This document shows, one piece after another, positions 46,052 through 55,770 of a stretch of DNA of 64,000 nt. Origin of the DNA: Marinobacter halodurans (lineage in GTDB: Bacteria > Pseudomonadota > Gammaproteobacteria > Pseudomonadales > Oleiphilaceae); NCBI RefSeq assembly GCF_004327985.1, contig NZ_SJDL01000001.1, forward strand, positions 62,001 to 126,000, read 5' to 3'. The notes below the pieces were generated by a model that made no database searches, had not been told where the DNA came from, and saw only the letters and a list, made by a program, of their open reading frames with translations. The position numbers and the translations under genes were made by a program. Position 1 is the stretch's first letter. Every line of letters starts with the position of its first letter.

Positions 46052-46909
46052 TCAGAAAGGCCACCAACTGCTGTCCCCGGCTTCTTCCGCCCTCTCCCGC
46101 TCCGCTTCCAGCGCGGCATACGCCTTGTCCAGCGCTTCGATCTGGCGGTCCGTTTCCAGGGGTCGGGTGGGACCGCCGCCAAACGGCCAGTACCAGGGCG
46201 CCTCGCCATATTGACCGTTGGCCTTCATGGCTTCGATCTCTTCGTCGCGCGCCTGTTCCAACGCTTCCCGCCGGCGTTCGTAATCGGCATCCTGGTTCGC
46301 CTCGACGATCGATGTAGCCGCATGGTTCGGCGCCAGCAGGTCGCTGTTGAGGAACCGGGTGGTGACCAGCTCGCCCTTGCCCATGGCGTAGTCCCGGGTG
46401 ACCAGTTGGAGGTCGCCGGTGGCGAGCGGGTCTTCGGCATCCAGGTCGGGATGGACCTCGGCGGGCGGGGACAACTCGTTGTATCGCAGGTAATAGATAT
46501 GACCGGCCTCGACATCGAGCACGGCGTCCGCAATCCGGCTCAGATCGATGTCGTTGATGCCTTCCAGCCCCAACAGCGGCCGGCGCATGATGATGTGCCG
46601 GGGCCCCGGCTCCACCTCGAGCCAGGTATAGCTGTCGTCCCGGATGTTGAAGTAGTGCTGCCCATCGATGTAGACACTGGGTGACTCGATCTCATCGGCG
46701 GCCCAGCGGGAATGCGTCCGGTAAAAATAGAGGAGCGCGTGATTCCGGGAGTCCCACCGGTCGTTGGAAATATGCACGAAGTCCTTGCCGGAAACCGGGT
46801 GCAGGAAGGCACCGGTACTCTTGCCGATGGACTGGTGAATGGTGCAGCCGCTGAGTACGAAAGCCAGGACCAGGGCGGCAGGCCTGGCCATCCTTGTTGC
46901 GTTACGCAT
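46052..46909 (-). CDS. lipoprotein, DUF2846-like
   Basis: A 285-residue protein with a lipoprotein signal (MRNATRMARPAALVLAFVLSGC; lipobox LSGC, Cys near residue 22). The domain after it (ALLYFYRTHSRWA, SVYIDGQHYFNIRDDSYTWL, EVEPGPRHI) fits the DUF2846 pattern of small-protein display folds. The C-terminal third is an acidic helix (DADYERRREALEQARDEEIE) ending WWPF. Function is unknown; location would be the outer or inner membrane, facing the periplasm. Confidence 0.75.
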   Translation of the reverse strand: MRNATRMARPAALVLAFVLSGCTIHQSIGKSTGAFLHPVSGKDFVHISNDRWDSRNHALLYFYRTHSRWAADEIESPSVYIDGQHYFNIRDDSYTWLEVEPGPRHIIMRRPLLGLEGINDIDLSRIADAVLDVEAGHIYYLRYNELSPPAEVHPDLDAEDPLATGDLQLVTRDYAMGKGELVTTRFLNSDLLAPNHAATSIVEANQDADYERRREALEQARDEEIEAMKANGQYGEAPWYWPFGGGPTRPLETDRQIEALDKAYAALEAERERAEEAGDSSWWPF

Positions 46910-47088
46910 GCGTGTGTTTTCCCCTGATCCGTTCGGGGCGCCCTGCCCCATGGGCCCGGGCGCCTCTGGTTCCGGATCATAGCAACAGGCCCGGGGATCA
47001 AACCGAGACCTACCGCAAGGGATGGCTACAAACTGTTACACGGCCTCCGATGGGAGACGGCGTGAAAACGACTGTGCCTGGCGACGCG

Positions 47089-47979
47089 TTATTTGCGCAG
47101 GCTGGCCACCTCATCGTCCAGCCGGATCAAACGCGCATTGAGTTGCGCCCGAGCCGCGTCGATCGCATCGATGGCGTTCTCGATTTTGCCCAGACGCTGG
47201 CGGGTGCTGGCCAGACTGTTCTTCAGGGCAGCCAGGTCACCGCCGCCTTTCTCCAGGCTATCCAGTCGGGCCAGGATTTCCTGGCGGGCCAGATTCTGTT
47301 CCCGTCCGAACCGGTCCAGCCGCTGCTCGACGGTCGCCGTCATGTTGTCCGCCGTTTCTTCCACCGTTTTCAGGCGGGGCTCCAGGTCGGCCAGGTTCGT
47401 CTGCAGGGACTTGAGCGCCGCCTGGCGCTCTTCGGCACTCTCCTGCAGCGACTTGATGTCGGCGGCCAGGGTGTCGGCCCGTTTATTGAAATCGCCCTTC
47501 AGGGTACTGGTGGTTTCCTCCAGGTAAGCCAGTGCCGCCTTGTTGGCGTTGATCGCATCCTTGTTGCGCTCGTTGGCCACCGCCCAGAGTTTGCGAATCT
47601 CGCTCTCGTTGGTTTTCGCCTGCTTTTGCAGGCTGGCCAGGGACGAATCCTTCTCTTCCAGGCTCTCTCCCGTTTCGGACAGCTTGCCCTCAAAACGTGC
47701 CAGGGCGAGCTTGCTCTGGCGGGCCCAGTAGTCGGCTTCCTGCAGCCGCTCCGACATCTGGTCGATCCGCTGCTTCTGCACATACCAGCCCCAGCCTCCG
47801 GCAGCGACAGCCGCAACCAGCAACACCACGAGGACCGGGATCGCGCCCCGACCAGGCTGGCGGTTCAGCGACAGTTCCGGCCCGGGACGGCTGGCCCGCG
47901 CGGCCGTTTTCCCGGGCTTGGGCTTGCCCGAACCCGCCGATCCCCGTACTTCATCCCGTTCAGGACGTATCGGTTCCAT
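47089..47979 (-). CDS. inner-membrane coiled-coil protein
   Basis: A 296-residue protein with a basic Pro/Gly-rich cytoplasmic N-terminus, one transmembrane helix (about 46-66, AIPVLVVLLVAAVAAGGW) and a long periplasmic coiled coil (about 70-290) with heptad-like Leu/Ala and charged residues. It is divergent from purE, a location where uncharacterised genes of this type occur in Pseudomonas relatives. No enzymatic motif is seen. A scaffold or envelope-tethering role is possible but inferred. Confidence 0.7.
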   Translation of the reverse strand: MEPIRPERDEVRGSAGSGKPKPGKTAARASRPGPELSLNRQPGRGAIPVLVVLLVAAVAAGGWGWYVQKQRIDQMSERLQEADYWARQSKLALARFEGKLSETGESLEEKDSSLASLQKQAKTNESEIRKLWAVANERNKDAINANKAALAYLEETTSTLKGDFNKRADTLAADIKSLQESAEERQAALKSLQTNLADLEPRLKTVEETADNMTATVEQRLDRFGREQNLARQEILARLDSLEKGGGDLAALKNSLASTRQRLGKIENAIDAIDAARAQLNARLIRLDDEVASLRK

Positions 47980-48120
47980 AGTTTCCCCAATTCAGACCAA
48001 TCAACCTGGACGTGATCTTATCGATTCGCAGCCCAAAGCGCCAAAGGCCATCATGATTTGCATGGCTAACGAGCTCTGCATACAATGCTCGGCTTCTTTT
48101 TTAACACCGGGACCTTGCTT

Positions 48121-48612
48121 ATGCAGCCGCAAGTTGGTCTTATCATGGGCTCCAAGTCGGACTGGCCGACCATGGAGCATGCCGCCAACATGCTCGAGAA
48201 GCTGGGCGTCGCCTACGAAACTCGGGTCGTGTCGGCTCACCGCACGCCTGACCTGCTTTTTGACTATGCCCGCAACGCCGCCGGTCGCGGCCTGCAAGTG
48301 ATCATCGCCGGCGCCGGCGGGGCCGCCCACCTGCCGGGCATGGTGGCCTCGCAGACGTCTCTGCCGGTGCTGGGCGTACCGATCCAGTCCCAGGCACTGA
48401 ACGGCCTGGACTCCCTGCTGTCGATCGTTCAGATGCCCGGCGGCGTGCCGGTCGGCACGCTGGCCATCGGTAAAGCCGGCGCGACCAACGCCGGACTGCT
48501 TGCAGCCCAGATTCTGGGGCTCAATAATGGCGATATCCGGGCTGCGGTGGAACAATTCCGGACGACCCAGACCCAGGACGTCCTCGATAATCCGGATCCC
48601 CGGGCAGAGTGA
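48121..48612 (+). CDS. purE: PurE, N5-carboxyaminoimidazole ribonucleotide mutase
   Basis: PurE rearranges N5-CAIR to CAIR in purine synthesis. The 163-residue product has the hallmark [21 protein letters not shown], and [11 protein letters not shown] motifs with active-site Ser and His. The ATG at 48121 gives the standard start [10 protein letters not shown]; 12 extra codons upstream are unlikely to be used. It is followed by purK 59 bases later. Confidence 0.97.
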   Translation: MQPQVGLIMGSKSDWPTMEHAANMLEKLGVAYETRVVSAHRTPDLLFDYARNAAGRGLQVIIAGAGGAAHLPGMVASQTSLPVLGVPIQSQALNGLDSLLSIVQMPGGVPVGTLAIGKAGATNAGLLAAQILGLNNGDIRAAVEQFRTTQTQDVLDNPDPRAE

Positions 48613-48671
48613 TTCTTGACACGCTTGCCCGATCCCCGGGTCGGGCAGCTCGATCATCACCGGAGTAACAC

Positions 48672-49787
48672 ATGCGAATTGGTGTACTAGGCGCCGGTCA
48701 GCTCGGGCGCATGCTCGCCCTTGCCGGTTACCCCCTGGCCAATGACTTCGTCTTTTATGACATGTCCGGCAATCCCAGCGCAGGACTGGGCGAGGTCATT
48801 ATCGACCGCAACAACGAATTCCTGAAAGACTTCCTGTCCCGCGTGGATCGGGTGACCTACGAGTTCGAGCACCTGCCGGTCGAGATCGCCCAGATCATCG
48901 CCCGGGAGAAGCCGGTCTATCCATCTCCCCGCGCGCTGCAGGTGTGCCAGAACCGGGAAGCCGAAAAGACCCTGTTCGGCAGCCTGGGCATCCCGACCCC
49001 GGAGTGGCGCATCGCCGAAAACGCCGAGCAGTTGCGCAGGGCCGCCAGCGAACTGGGTTGCCCGGTAGTCGCCAAATCCAACACGGAAGGCTATGACGGT
49101 AAGGGCCAGGCGGTCCTGCGCTCGCCGGAGGAGGCCGCAGAAGCTTGGCGATCCATCAGTCATGACAAGCTGATTGTCGAGAAATTCGTCGATTTCCAGC
49201 GCGAGGTGTCCATTATTGCGGTTCGCGGCGAGGACGGCGAGCTGGCCTTCTATCCGATGGCCGAGAACGTCCACAGCGAAGGCATCCTGCGCTATTCCAT
49301 CGCGCCGGCCCCGGGGCTGCGTCCGGAAATCCGCGACGATGCCGAACGCTACATCCGCACGCTGCTCAACGAACTCGATTATGTCGGTGTGCTGGCCCTG
49401 GAACTGTTCGAAACGGCGGACGGTCTCGTGGCCAACGAGATGGCACCGCGGGTTCACAATTCCGGCCACTGGACCATGGAAGGCGCCGTCACCAGCCAGT
49501 TCGAGAACCACATCCGTGCCGTCACCGGCATGCCGCTGGGCGATACCAGCGCCCGTGGTGTCAGTTGCATGGTGAACATCATCGGCAGCCATGGTGACGT
49601 CCGCGATATCCTGCGTCTGCCCTACACGCACCTGCATCTGTACAACAAGCTGGAGCGACCGGGTCGCAAGCTTGGCCATATCAATGTGTTGGCCGACAGC
49701 TACGAAGAGCTGGTCTGGCGCGTCAGGAACTGCGCCTGCTTCCTGCCCGGTGCGCCGGAACTGGATTGCTCCCTGACCCGCAGTTGA
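48672..49787 (+). CDS. purK: PurK, N5-carboxyaminoimidazole ribonucleotide synthase
   Basis: PurK is an ATP-grasp enzyme that carboxylates AIR using bicarbonate. The 371-residue product begins with a Rossmann-like MRIGVLGAGQLGRML. It has the ATP-grasp glycine loop (NTEGYDGKGQAVL), the metal-binding strand (NEMAPRVHNSGHWT) and the C-terminal THLHLYNKLERPGRKLGHIN motif. It forms the usual purEK pair. Confidence 0.97.
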   Translation: MRIGVLGAGQLGRMLALAGYPLANDFVFYDMSGNPSAGLGEVIIDRNNEFLKDFLSRVDRVTYEFEHLPVEIAQIIAREKPVYPSPRALQVCQNREAEKTLFGSLGIPTPEWRIAENAEQLRRAASELGCPVVAKSNTEGYDGKGQAVLRSPEEAAEAWRSISHDKLIVEKFVDFQREVSIIAVRGEDGELAFYPMAENVHSEGILRYSIAPAPGLRPEIRDDAERYIRTLLNELDYVGVLALELFETADGLVANEMAPRVHNSGHWTMEGAVTSQFENHIRAVTGMPLGDTSARGVSCMVNIIGSHGDVRDILRLPYTHLHLYNKLERPGRKLGHINVLADSYEELVWRVRNCACFLPGAPELDCSLTRS

Positions 49788-50019
49788 GCCTGGCAGGCCG
49801 GGAGGCGCGATGGTGCTTCCCGGCCTATAATCCCCCGCCCCCCTTGAAAAAAGATCCGCTGCCCCAAGGTTTTGCGACGTGGATTCGCCCCATCCAGGGT
49901 GTTAAGCTTTGTAAATACCACGTCACAAATGGAGCGACGTCTGATCGTTCGGGAACGCCCCCGGAGCCATTCACGTCGTCGCAAATACTGTTGAGAGAAG
50001 ATACGAGGGAGACCTTCCA

Positions 50020-50604
50020 ATGGCATTTGAACTTCCAGCACTGCCCTACGAAAAGAACGCACTTGAACCGCACATCTCTCAGGAAACCCTGGAATACCAT
50101 TACGGCAAGCACCACCAGACTTACGTCACCAAGCTCAACGGCATGGTCGAAGGTACTGACAATGCCAACAAATCTCTCGAGGAAATCATCAGGAGTGCCG
50201 GTCCGGGCGGTCTGTTCAACAACGCAGCCCAGGTCTGGAACCACACCTTCTACTGGAACTGCCTGAGCCCGAACGGCGGTGGTGAACCGACCGGAGCGGC
50301 TGCGGACGCCATCAACAAGGCTTTCGGTTCCTTCGAGGACTTCAAGAAGGAATTCAACGAGAAGGCGGCCGGCAACTTCGGCTCCGGCTGGACCTGGCTG
50401 GTCAAGAAAACCGACGGCAGCGTCGCCATCGTCAACACCGACGACGCCGGCACGCCGCTGACCACCGACGACAAGCCGGTACTGACTGTCGATGTGTGGG
50501 AACATGCCTATTACATCGATTACCGCAATTCCCGCCCGAACTATCTGGAAGCGTTCTGGAAGCTGGTCAACTGGGATTTCGTCAACGAAAACCTCGCTGG
50601 CTGA
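50020..50604 (+). CDS. sodB: Iron superoxide dismutase
   Basis: SodB converts superoxide to oxygen and peroxide. The 194-residue product has the metal ligands His27, His75, Asp158 and His162 (the latter two in DVWEHAYY). The iron-type signatures FNNAAQVWNHTFYW (with Gln71) and AAGNFGSGWTWLV are present. A GGGAGA site precedes the ATG. bifA follows, the same neighbour as in Pseudomonas. Confidence 0.97.
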   Translation: MAFELPALPYEKNALEPHISQETLEYHYGKHHQTYVTKLNGMVEGTDNANKSLEEIIRSAGPGGLFNNAAQVWNHTFYWNCLSPNGGGEPTGAAADAINKAFGSFEDFKKEFNEKAAGNFGSGWTWLVKKTDGSVAIVNTDDAGTPLTTDDKPVLTVDVWEHAYYIDYRNSRPNYLEAFWKLVNWDFVNENLAG

Positions 50605-50654
50605 TTCCCATACGGGAAGCTGTCGATTTGCCCGATCCCGGCAAGGGATCGATC

Positions 50655-50683
50655 AACGCCCGCTCACTGAGCGGGCGTTTTTT
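50655..50683 (+). terminator. intrinsic terminator of sodB
   Basis: An 11-bp perfect stem (AACGCCCGCTC and GAGCGGGCGTT, 3-base loop) is followed by a T-run, 50 bases after the sodB stop. Confidence 0.93.
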
Positions 50684-51013
50684 GTTGCAAACCTTTACCT
50701 GCCGAAACTGGACTTTGTCCGTCCATACAGCTATTTAACTATGGGTGGGGCACCCTGCGGATGATGGAGCGCCCGACTCGACACAGACTGTCTCCATCAC
50801 CCACGTCAGCCCCCAACCGATAAGCGGCTGCCAACAAAGACGACCATGCAGCCCATCTGCCACAGGATGTAACGCGGATACAGCCGCGGCGCGACAGGAT
50901 GTCGTTCGCCCAAGAACGTCTCATCGCTACCTGAAGTCTCGGCCCGAGTGCCGGTGAGGCAAAAATTCGAGGATCGCCCGACCACGCATCCGGCGGCCCC
51001 TAAGCGCTGAATA
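50684..51013. other. intergenic stretch between sodB and bifA
   Basis: No gene is supported here. A short direct repeat (ACAGGATGT at 50862 and 50894) is the only visible structure. The bifA promoter is expected here, but no convincing -35/-10 pair was found. Confidence 0.4.
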
Positions 51014-53080
51014 ATGACTAGACAGTTTCAGTTCGAACACCGGCTCGGCTACCGCATCCTTCGCTGGGTATTGCTGATTGCGCTACTGAGCGGCGTTGTG
51101 CTGAGTACGACGCAGATCATCATCGACGCCAAACGGGTTTCCGGCGAGTTGGACCAGCAAGCCCACCAGACGCTGGCCCTGGTCCGGGACGCCGCCAGTC
51201 AGGCGGTCTACAGCATTGATGAAGACCTGGCCCAGCAGGTCGTCGATGGCCTGTTCGAGCAGGAGGCGGTCCGCTTTGCCAGCATCACGCATCCCGACGG
51301 CGAAGTACTGGCCAGCAATACCCGCGACCTGCTGCCCTCGGATTACCGCCCCCTCACAGACCGCATCTTTTCCGCCGAACGCCACTATCGCGTCCCACTG
51401 ACCCGTGAGGGCGACGACCCGGTCACCTATGGCTTCCTGGAAGTGAGTTACGACACGGCCTATTCCGCCGCAGCCTGGCTCGACCGCGCGACCCTGACCT
51501 TCCTGTCCGGCATTGCGAGAGCCATCGTCCTGAGCCTGGTGCTGTTTGCCGTCTTCCATATCCTGCTGACCCGACCGCTGTTCCGGATTATCAGCTCCAT
51601 TTCACGGGTCAATCCCGACAATCCAGGTGACACCCTGCTGGAAATACCCCGCGGCCACCGCAGCGACGAGCTGGGACTCTGGGTCAACGCCACCAATAAC
51701 CTGCTGGTGGCCATCACCGAGAACCAGGAGAAACAGGCCGAAGCCGAGGCCCGCGTCAACCGTCTGTCGAGATACGACAAGCTGACCGGTCTGCCCAACC
51801 GTGAGCTGTTCCTGGTCATGCTGAACAACGCCCTGGAAGAGCACAGACGCAGCGATCAGACCCTCGCTGTCTTCTGTTTCGGTATCGACGACTTCAAGAG
51901 CATCAACGAGCAACACGGCTATCACATGGGTGACCAGCTACTGCAGACCATCGCCGATCGACTCGGCGGTGACGGCCCCAACGGCCCACTGCTTACGGCG
52001 CGCCTGGGGAGCGACCAGTTCGTTGTGGTGGAACAACACCTGCGCGATGGCTACCAGTGCGCCGCCACCTCCGAGTGGCTCCTCAACGAGATCAGCGCTC
52101 CCATTCGCCTGGCCGGCCGCGAAGTGTCCGCTTCAGCCACGATCGGTATTGCCCTGTTCCCGGACGATGCCGAGCACAGCGAACAGCTGCTCCAGCGTGC
52201 CGAGCAGACCATGACGCTTGCCAAAGCCGGTGGCGGCAACCAGTTCCAGTTCTATGTCGCGAGCGTCGACCAGGAAATCCGCAACCGGAAACGGCTTGAG
52301 AGAGAACTGCACCAGGCCCTGGTGGAGAAGCAGTTCCATCTCGTTTACCAGCCCCAGATCAACCTGGAAACACATCGGGTCATTGGCGCCGAAGCGCTGC
52401 TGCGCTGGGAGCATCCGATCCACGGGCTGATCCCGCCGGACCAGTTTATCCCGCTGGCGGAACTGAGCGGCTCCATTGTTGAAATCGGCAGCTGGGTGCT
52501 GGACGAGGCCTGTGCCCAGGCGGCGCTCTGGTCCAGCGAGGGCATGCCGATCCGGATTGCCGTCAATCTCTCCGCCGTCCAACTGCGTCAGGACGACATC
52601 GTGGCAACGGTACTCAAGACCCTCAAGCGTCACTTGATTCCACCCGGACGCCTGGAACTGGAGGTCACCGAGACGGGCTTCATGGAAAACCTGGACAGCG
52701 CCGTGGAGAAGCTGTTGCAACTGCGCAACGAGGGCATCAACATCGCGGTGGACGATTTCGGCACGGGCTATTCGTCACTGACCTATCTCAAGCGGCTGCC
52801 GGTCCAGCACCTCAAGATCGACAAGCAGTTCATTCGTGACCTGCTGGTCAACGAGGAAGACACCCGCATCGCCAACACCATTATCGACCTGGGCAAGAGC
52901 CTGAACCTGGATGTCATTGCCGAAGGCGTCGAGACCGAGGAACAGGAATTCTACCTCCTTAACCGCGGCTGCCAGCTAGCCCAGGGCTACTTCTTCAGCA
53001 AACCATTGAAACCGGACGATTTTGCATGCTTTGTGGCGGCGTTTCACCATAGAATCACCGCAAACTCCACTGAAAACTGA
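51014..53080 (+). CDS. bifA: BifA-like c-di-GMP phosphodiesterase (degenerate GGDEF + EAL)
   Basis: BifA breaks down c-di-GMP and inversely controls biofilm formation and swarming. The 688-residue product has two membrane helices (about 17-37 and 165-185) flanking a periplasmic sensor, then a HAMP-like linker (about 187-240). A degenerate GGDEF follows (GSDQF at 332-336), then an EAL domain (GAEALLRW, Glu460). EAL catalytic residues are intact (NLSAVQL, EVTETGF, DDFGTGYSS, KIDKQF, EGVET). P. aeruginosa BifA is 687 residues, has GGDQF and also lies beside sodB, which supports the name. Confidence 0.88.
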   Translation: MTRQFQFEHRLGYRILRWVLLIALLSGVVLSTTQIIIDAKRVSGELDQQAHQTLALVRDAASQAVYSIDEDLAQQVVDGLFEQEAVRFASITHPDGEVLASNTRDLLPSDYRPLTDRIFSAERHYRVPLTREGDDPVTYGFLEVSYDTAYSAAAWLDRATLTFLSGIARAIVLSLVLFAVFHILLTRPLFRIISSISRVNPDNPGDTLLEIPRGHRSDELGLWVNATNNLLVAITENQEKQAEAEARVNRLSRYDKLTGLPNRELFLVMLNNALEEHRRSDQTLAVFCFGIDDFKSINEQHGYHMGDQLLQTIADRLGGDGPNGPLLTARLGSDQFVVVEQHLRDGYQCAATSEWLLNEISAPIRLAGREVSASATIGIALFPDDAEHSEQLLQRAEQTMTLAKAGGGNQFQFYVASVDQEIRNRKRLERELHQALVEKQFHLVYQPQINLETHRVIGAEALLRWEHPIHGLIPPDQFIPLAELSGSIVEIGSWVLDEACAQAALWSSEGMPIRIAVNLSAVQLRQDDIVATVLKTLKRHLIPPGRLELEVTETGFMENLDSAVEKLLQLRNEGINIAVDDFGTGYSSLTYLKRLPVQHLKIDKQFIRDLLVNEEDTRIANTIIDLGKSLNLDVIAEGVETEEQEFYLLNRGCQLAQGYFFSKPLKPDDFACFVAAFHHRITANSTEN

Positions 53081-53095
53081 CGACAAGGACCCTTC

Positions 53096-53683
53096 ATGAC
53101 GACAACGCTGATCGGCCTGGCGGTCATCGCCGCCCTGGTTATTCTGATCGTTTCCATCTACAACCGACTGGTTTCCCTGCGCAATCGCTTCAAGAACGGT
53201 TTTGCCCAGATCGATGTCCAGCTCCAGCGTCGCCACGACCTGGTCCCGAATCTGGTGGAGGCCGCGAAGGCCTACCTCTCCCACGAGCGCAACACGCTGA
53301 CCGAAGTCATGGAGGCACGGAACAACGCCGTCAGCGCGCAGAAGGATGCCGCCGGAGATCCGGCCGATGGCCAGAAGATCCAGAAGCTGTCTTCGGCCGA
53401 GAACATGCTGTCCCGCGCCCTGGCCAACTTCTACGCCGTCGCCGAGAACTACCCGGAGCTGAAGGCCAATGAAACCATCCAGCAACTGATGGAAGAGCTG
53501 TCCAGCACCGAGAACCGTGTGGCCTTCTCCCGTCAGGCGTACAACGACGAGGTGATGTTCTACAACACCTTCCGGGAAAAGTTTCCCAACAACATCATCG
53601 CCGGACTGTTTGCCTTCAAGCCGTCCGAACAACTGCAACTGGAAAATCCGGAAGCCCGGCAGGCACCGAAAGTCAGCTTCTGA
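53096..53683 (+). CDS. lemA: LemA family protein
   Basis: LemA proteins are inner-membrane proteins with a short N-terminal helix and a helical bundle. The 195-residue product has the helix (about 4-21) and the conserved segments FAQIDVQLQRRHDLVPNLVE and AFSRQAYNDEVMFYNTFRE. The exact role is unknown. It lies 15 bases after bifA and 30 before an M48 protease gene; lemA next to an HtpX-like protease is a recurrent pair. Confidence 0.94.
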   Translation: MTTTLIGLAVIAALVILIVSIYNRLVSLRNRFKNGFAQIDVQLQRRHDLVPNLVEAAKAYLSHERNTLTEVMEARNNAVSAQKDAAGDPADGQKIQKLSSAENMLSRALANFYAVAENYPELKANETIQQLMEELSSTENRVAFSRQAYNDEVMFYNTFREKFPNNIIAGLFAFKPSEQLQLENPEARQAPKVSF

Positions 53684-53713
53684 ATCCGGGCCCACTGACC
53701 CGACACTTTACCT

Positions 53714-55678
53714 ATGGCCAAACTTGGATTTTTCGAGCGCCAGGAGCGCGCGCGGCGCAATACGACGCTGCTGGTGCTCCTGTTTACCGCCGCCGTCCTG
53801 CTGATCACCCTGGTGGTGGATCTGGTGGGCTACCTGGTGACCCGCAACGTCGAGCCCACGGCGAACTTCGGCATCTGGCTGACGTCGCGACAGGGCCTGT
53901 TCACCTCCATTGCCGTGGTTGCCGTCATCGGACTGGGGTCGTTGATCCGATGGATCGATCTGGCCGGCGGCGGCGAGCGTGTGGCCCGCATGGTCGGTGC
54001 CCGACTGCTTGACCCATCCAGCCAGGACCCGCACGAACGCCAACTGCGCAATGTCGTCGAGGAAATGGCAATCGCCAGCGGTGTCCCTGTCCCGGATCTC
54101 TATGTCATGGACAACGAAACCGCCATCAATGCATTCGTCGCGGGTTATTCACCGGGCGAGGCGGTCATGGTGGTCACCCACGGTACCCTCACCCAACTGA
54201 ATCGCGATGAGCTGCAGGGCGTCGTTGGCCACGAGTTCAGCCACATCCTGAACTCGGACATGCGCATCAATGTGCGGCTGATCGCCCTTCTGGCCGGCAT
54301 CCTGATGATCGGCCAGATTGGTCAATTCCTGCTGGGCAGTGCCGGCCGACGACGCTACTACAGCTCCCGCGACAACAAGAGCCAGGGGCTGGCCATCGGC
54401 CTCGGGCTGGGCCTGATGCTGGTCGGTTACATCGGGCTGTTCTTTGGCCGGCTGATCCAGGCGGCCATCTCCCGGCAGCGTGAGATGCTGGCCGACGCCT
54501 CCTCGGTGCAGTTCACCCGCAATCCCGAAGGGATTGCCAGCGCCCTCTATCGAATCGGCGAATCGAGCAGCTATTTTGAGTCCACCGGCCACGCCAGTGA
54601 TGTCAATCACATGTGTTTCTCGGAAACCGTGCACATGCGCTTCGCGGGTTGGTTGGCCTCGCACCCGCCACTGGAAGAACGGATCAACGCCATCGGACCG
54701 GGTTTCCTGGCACGATTCCGCAGCCGGCGCCGGGACGATGTCCGCCAGCCCCAGACGGCCGCCCCGGCACAGGAACCCCAGGACTCAGCGTTACGCGACG
54801 GATTCCAGCAGGTCGTCGCACCGCTGGCGGGACGCCGAACCTCGCCGCTGGCGCCCAACACCCGCCTGTCGGACAGCGCCGGCGCGGTCACACCAGCGAA
54901 CGAGGAATACGCCCAGCAGCTGCTGCACCAGTTGCCCGACAACACCCGGACCCTGCTCTATACCCGCACCGGCGCCGTGCAATACTGCTATAGCCTGATC
55001 TTCCACAGCATGTCCGACGCCGAGCGCCAACATGCCCTGTCCGGTATCGATGAGGCCAGGGGCGTACTGGCTTTCGATCCTTCGCTGATCGAGCGCTTCT
55101 ACCCGACCCTCGACCAGTTGGGGGAGGCCATCCGCCTGCCCGCACTGGAACTGGCCATGCCGGCGCTGCGCAAGCTCGACCCCGAAGAACGCCGCGGCCT
55201 GGAGCAGGTGCTGATCCGGCTGGTCCGCGCCGACGGGCGCGTTACCCTGTTTGAGTTTGCCCTCTTGAGCTTCGTTCACCGTCACCTGTCTCCAGCCGGC
55301 CGCAAGGCGGACAAGGTGCGCTATCGCCGGTTCGCCGACGTCGCCGACAGCCTGGGGGAACTGCTCAGCCTTGCCGCACGTTCGGCAACGACTTCGGCGG
55401 ACGAGGCCCGGCACTGCTACCAGGAGGCCGTGGCAGGCTTCCAGGACCGGACCGTGGATCTGGGCCCCATGCGCGAGAATGTCTCTTCCCAGGCCCTCCA
55501 GAAGGCCCTTACACGGCTTCGGGGGTTGTCGCCCCTGCTGAAGCCGGCGATTATCGACGCCTGCGGCCACTGCATCCTGAGGGACAACCAGGTGGTGGTG
55601 AGGGAATATGAAATTCTCCGCCTGGTGGCCGACCAGCTCGACTGCCCGATGCCGCCGCTCCCCGTCACGACGGGGTGA
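53714..55678 (+). CDS. M48 family metalloprotease with long C-terminal extension
   Basis: This is a membrane zinc protease of the HtpX/M48 type. The 654-residue product has two N-terminal helices (about 18-40 and 63-79), the zinc motif HEFSH (173-177) and the third ligand Glu257 (REMLADASSVQFT). Two more hydrophobic segments lie at 188-208 and 225-245. HtpX itself is about 290 residues, so the tail from about 340 to 654 is extra: soluble, helical and of unknown function. It forms a likely unit with lemA. Confidence 0.9.
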   Translation: MAKLGFFERQERARRNTTLLVLLFTAAVLLITLVVDLVGYLVTRNVEPTANFGIWLTSRQGLFTSIAVVAVIGLGSLIRWIDLAGGGERVARMVGARLLDPSSQDPHERQLRNVVEEMAIASGVPVPDLYVMDNETAINAFVAGYSPGEAVMVVTHGTLTQLNRDELQGVVGHEFSHILNSDMRINVRLIALLAGILMIGQIGQFLLGSAGRRRYYSSRDNKSQGLAIGLGLGLMLVGYIGLFFGRLIQAAISRQREMLADASSVQFTRNPEGIASALYRIGESSSYFESTGHASDVNHMCFSETVHMRFAGWLASHPPLEERINAIGPGFLARFRSRRRDDVRQPQTAAPAQEPQDSALRDGFQQVVAPLAGRRTSPLAPNTRLSDSAGAVTPANEEYAQQLLHQLPDNTRTLLYTRTGAVQYCYSLIFHSMSDAERQHALSGIDEARGVLAFDPSLIERFYPTLDQLGEAIRLPALELAMPALRKLDPEERRGLEQVLIRLVRADGRVTLFEFALLSFVHRHLSPAGRKADKVRYRRFADVADSLGELLSLAARSATTSADEARHCYQEAVAGFQDRTVDLGPMRENVSSQALQKALTRLRGLSPLLKPAIIDACGHCILRDNQVVVREYEILRLVADQLDCPMPPLPVTTG

Positions 55679-55728
55679 TCGCCCCATCCAGCCCGGGATA
55701 CCCGGATTTTACCGGGCCGGAAATGACG

Positions 55729-55751
55729 AAGGCCGGCATTAGGCCGGCCTT
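55729..55751. terminator. hairpin between M48 gene and gspD
   Basis: An 8-bp inverted repeat (AAGGCCGG and CCGGCCTT) lies between two convergent stops. T-runs are short on both strands, so termination is likely but weak. Confidence 0.5.
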
Positions 55752-55770
55752 CCCAGTCTGAACGCTAGCG

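Noticed and set aside
49826..49831. Exact TATAAT upstream of sodB
   Set aside because: No -35 at the right distance and it lies nearly 200 bases from sodB inside a G+C-rich hairpin; not enough for a promoter call.
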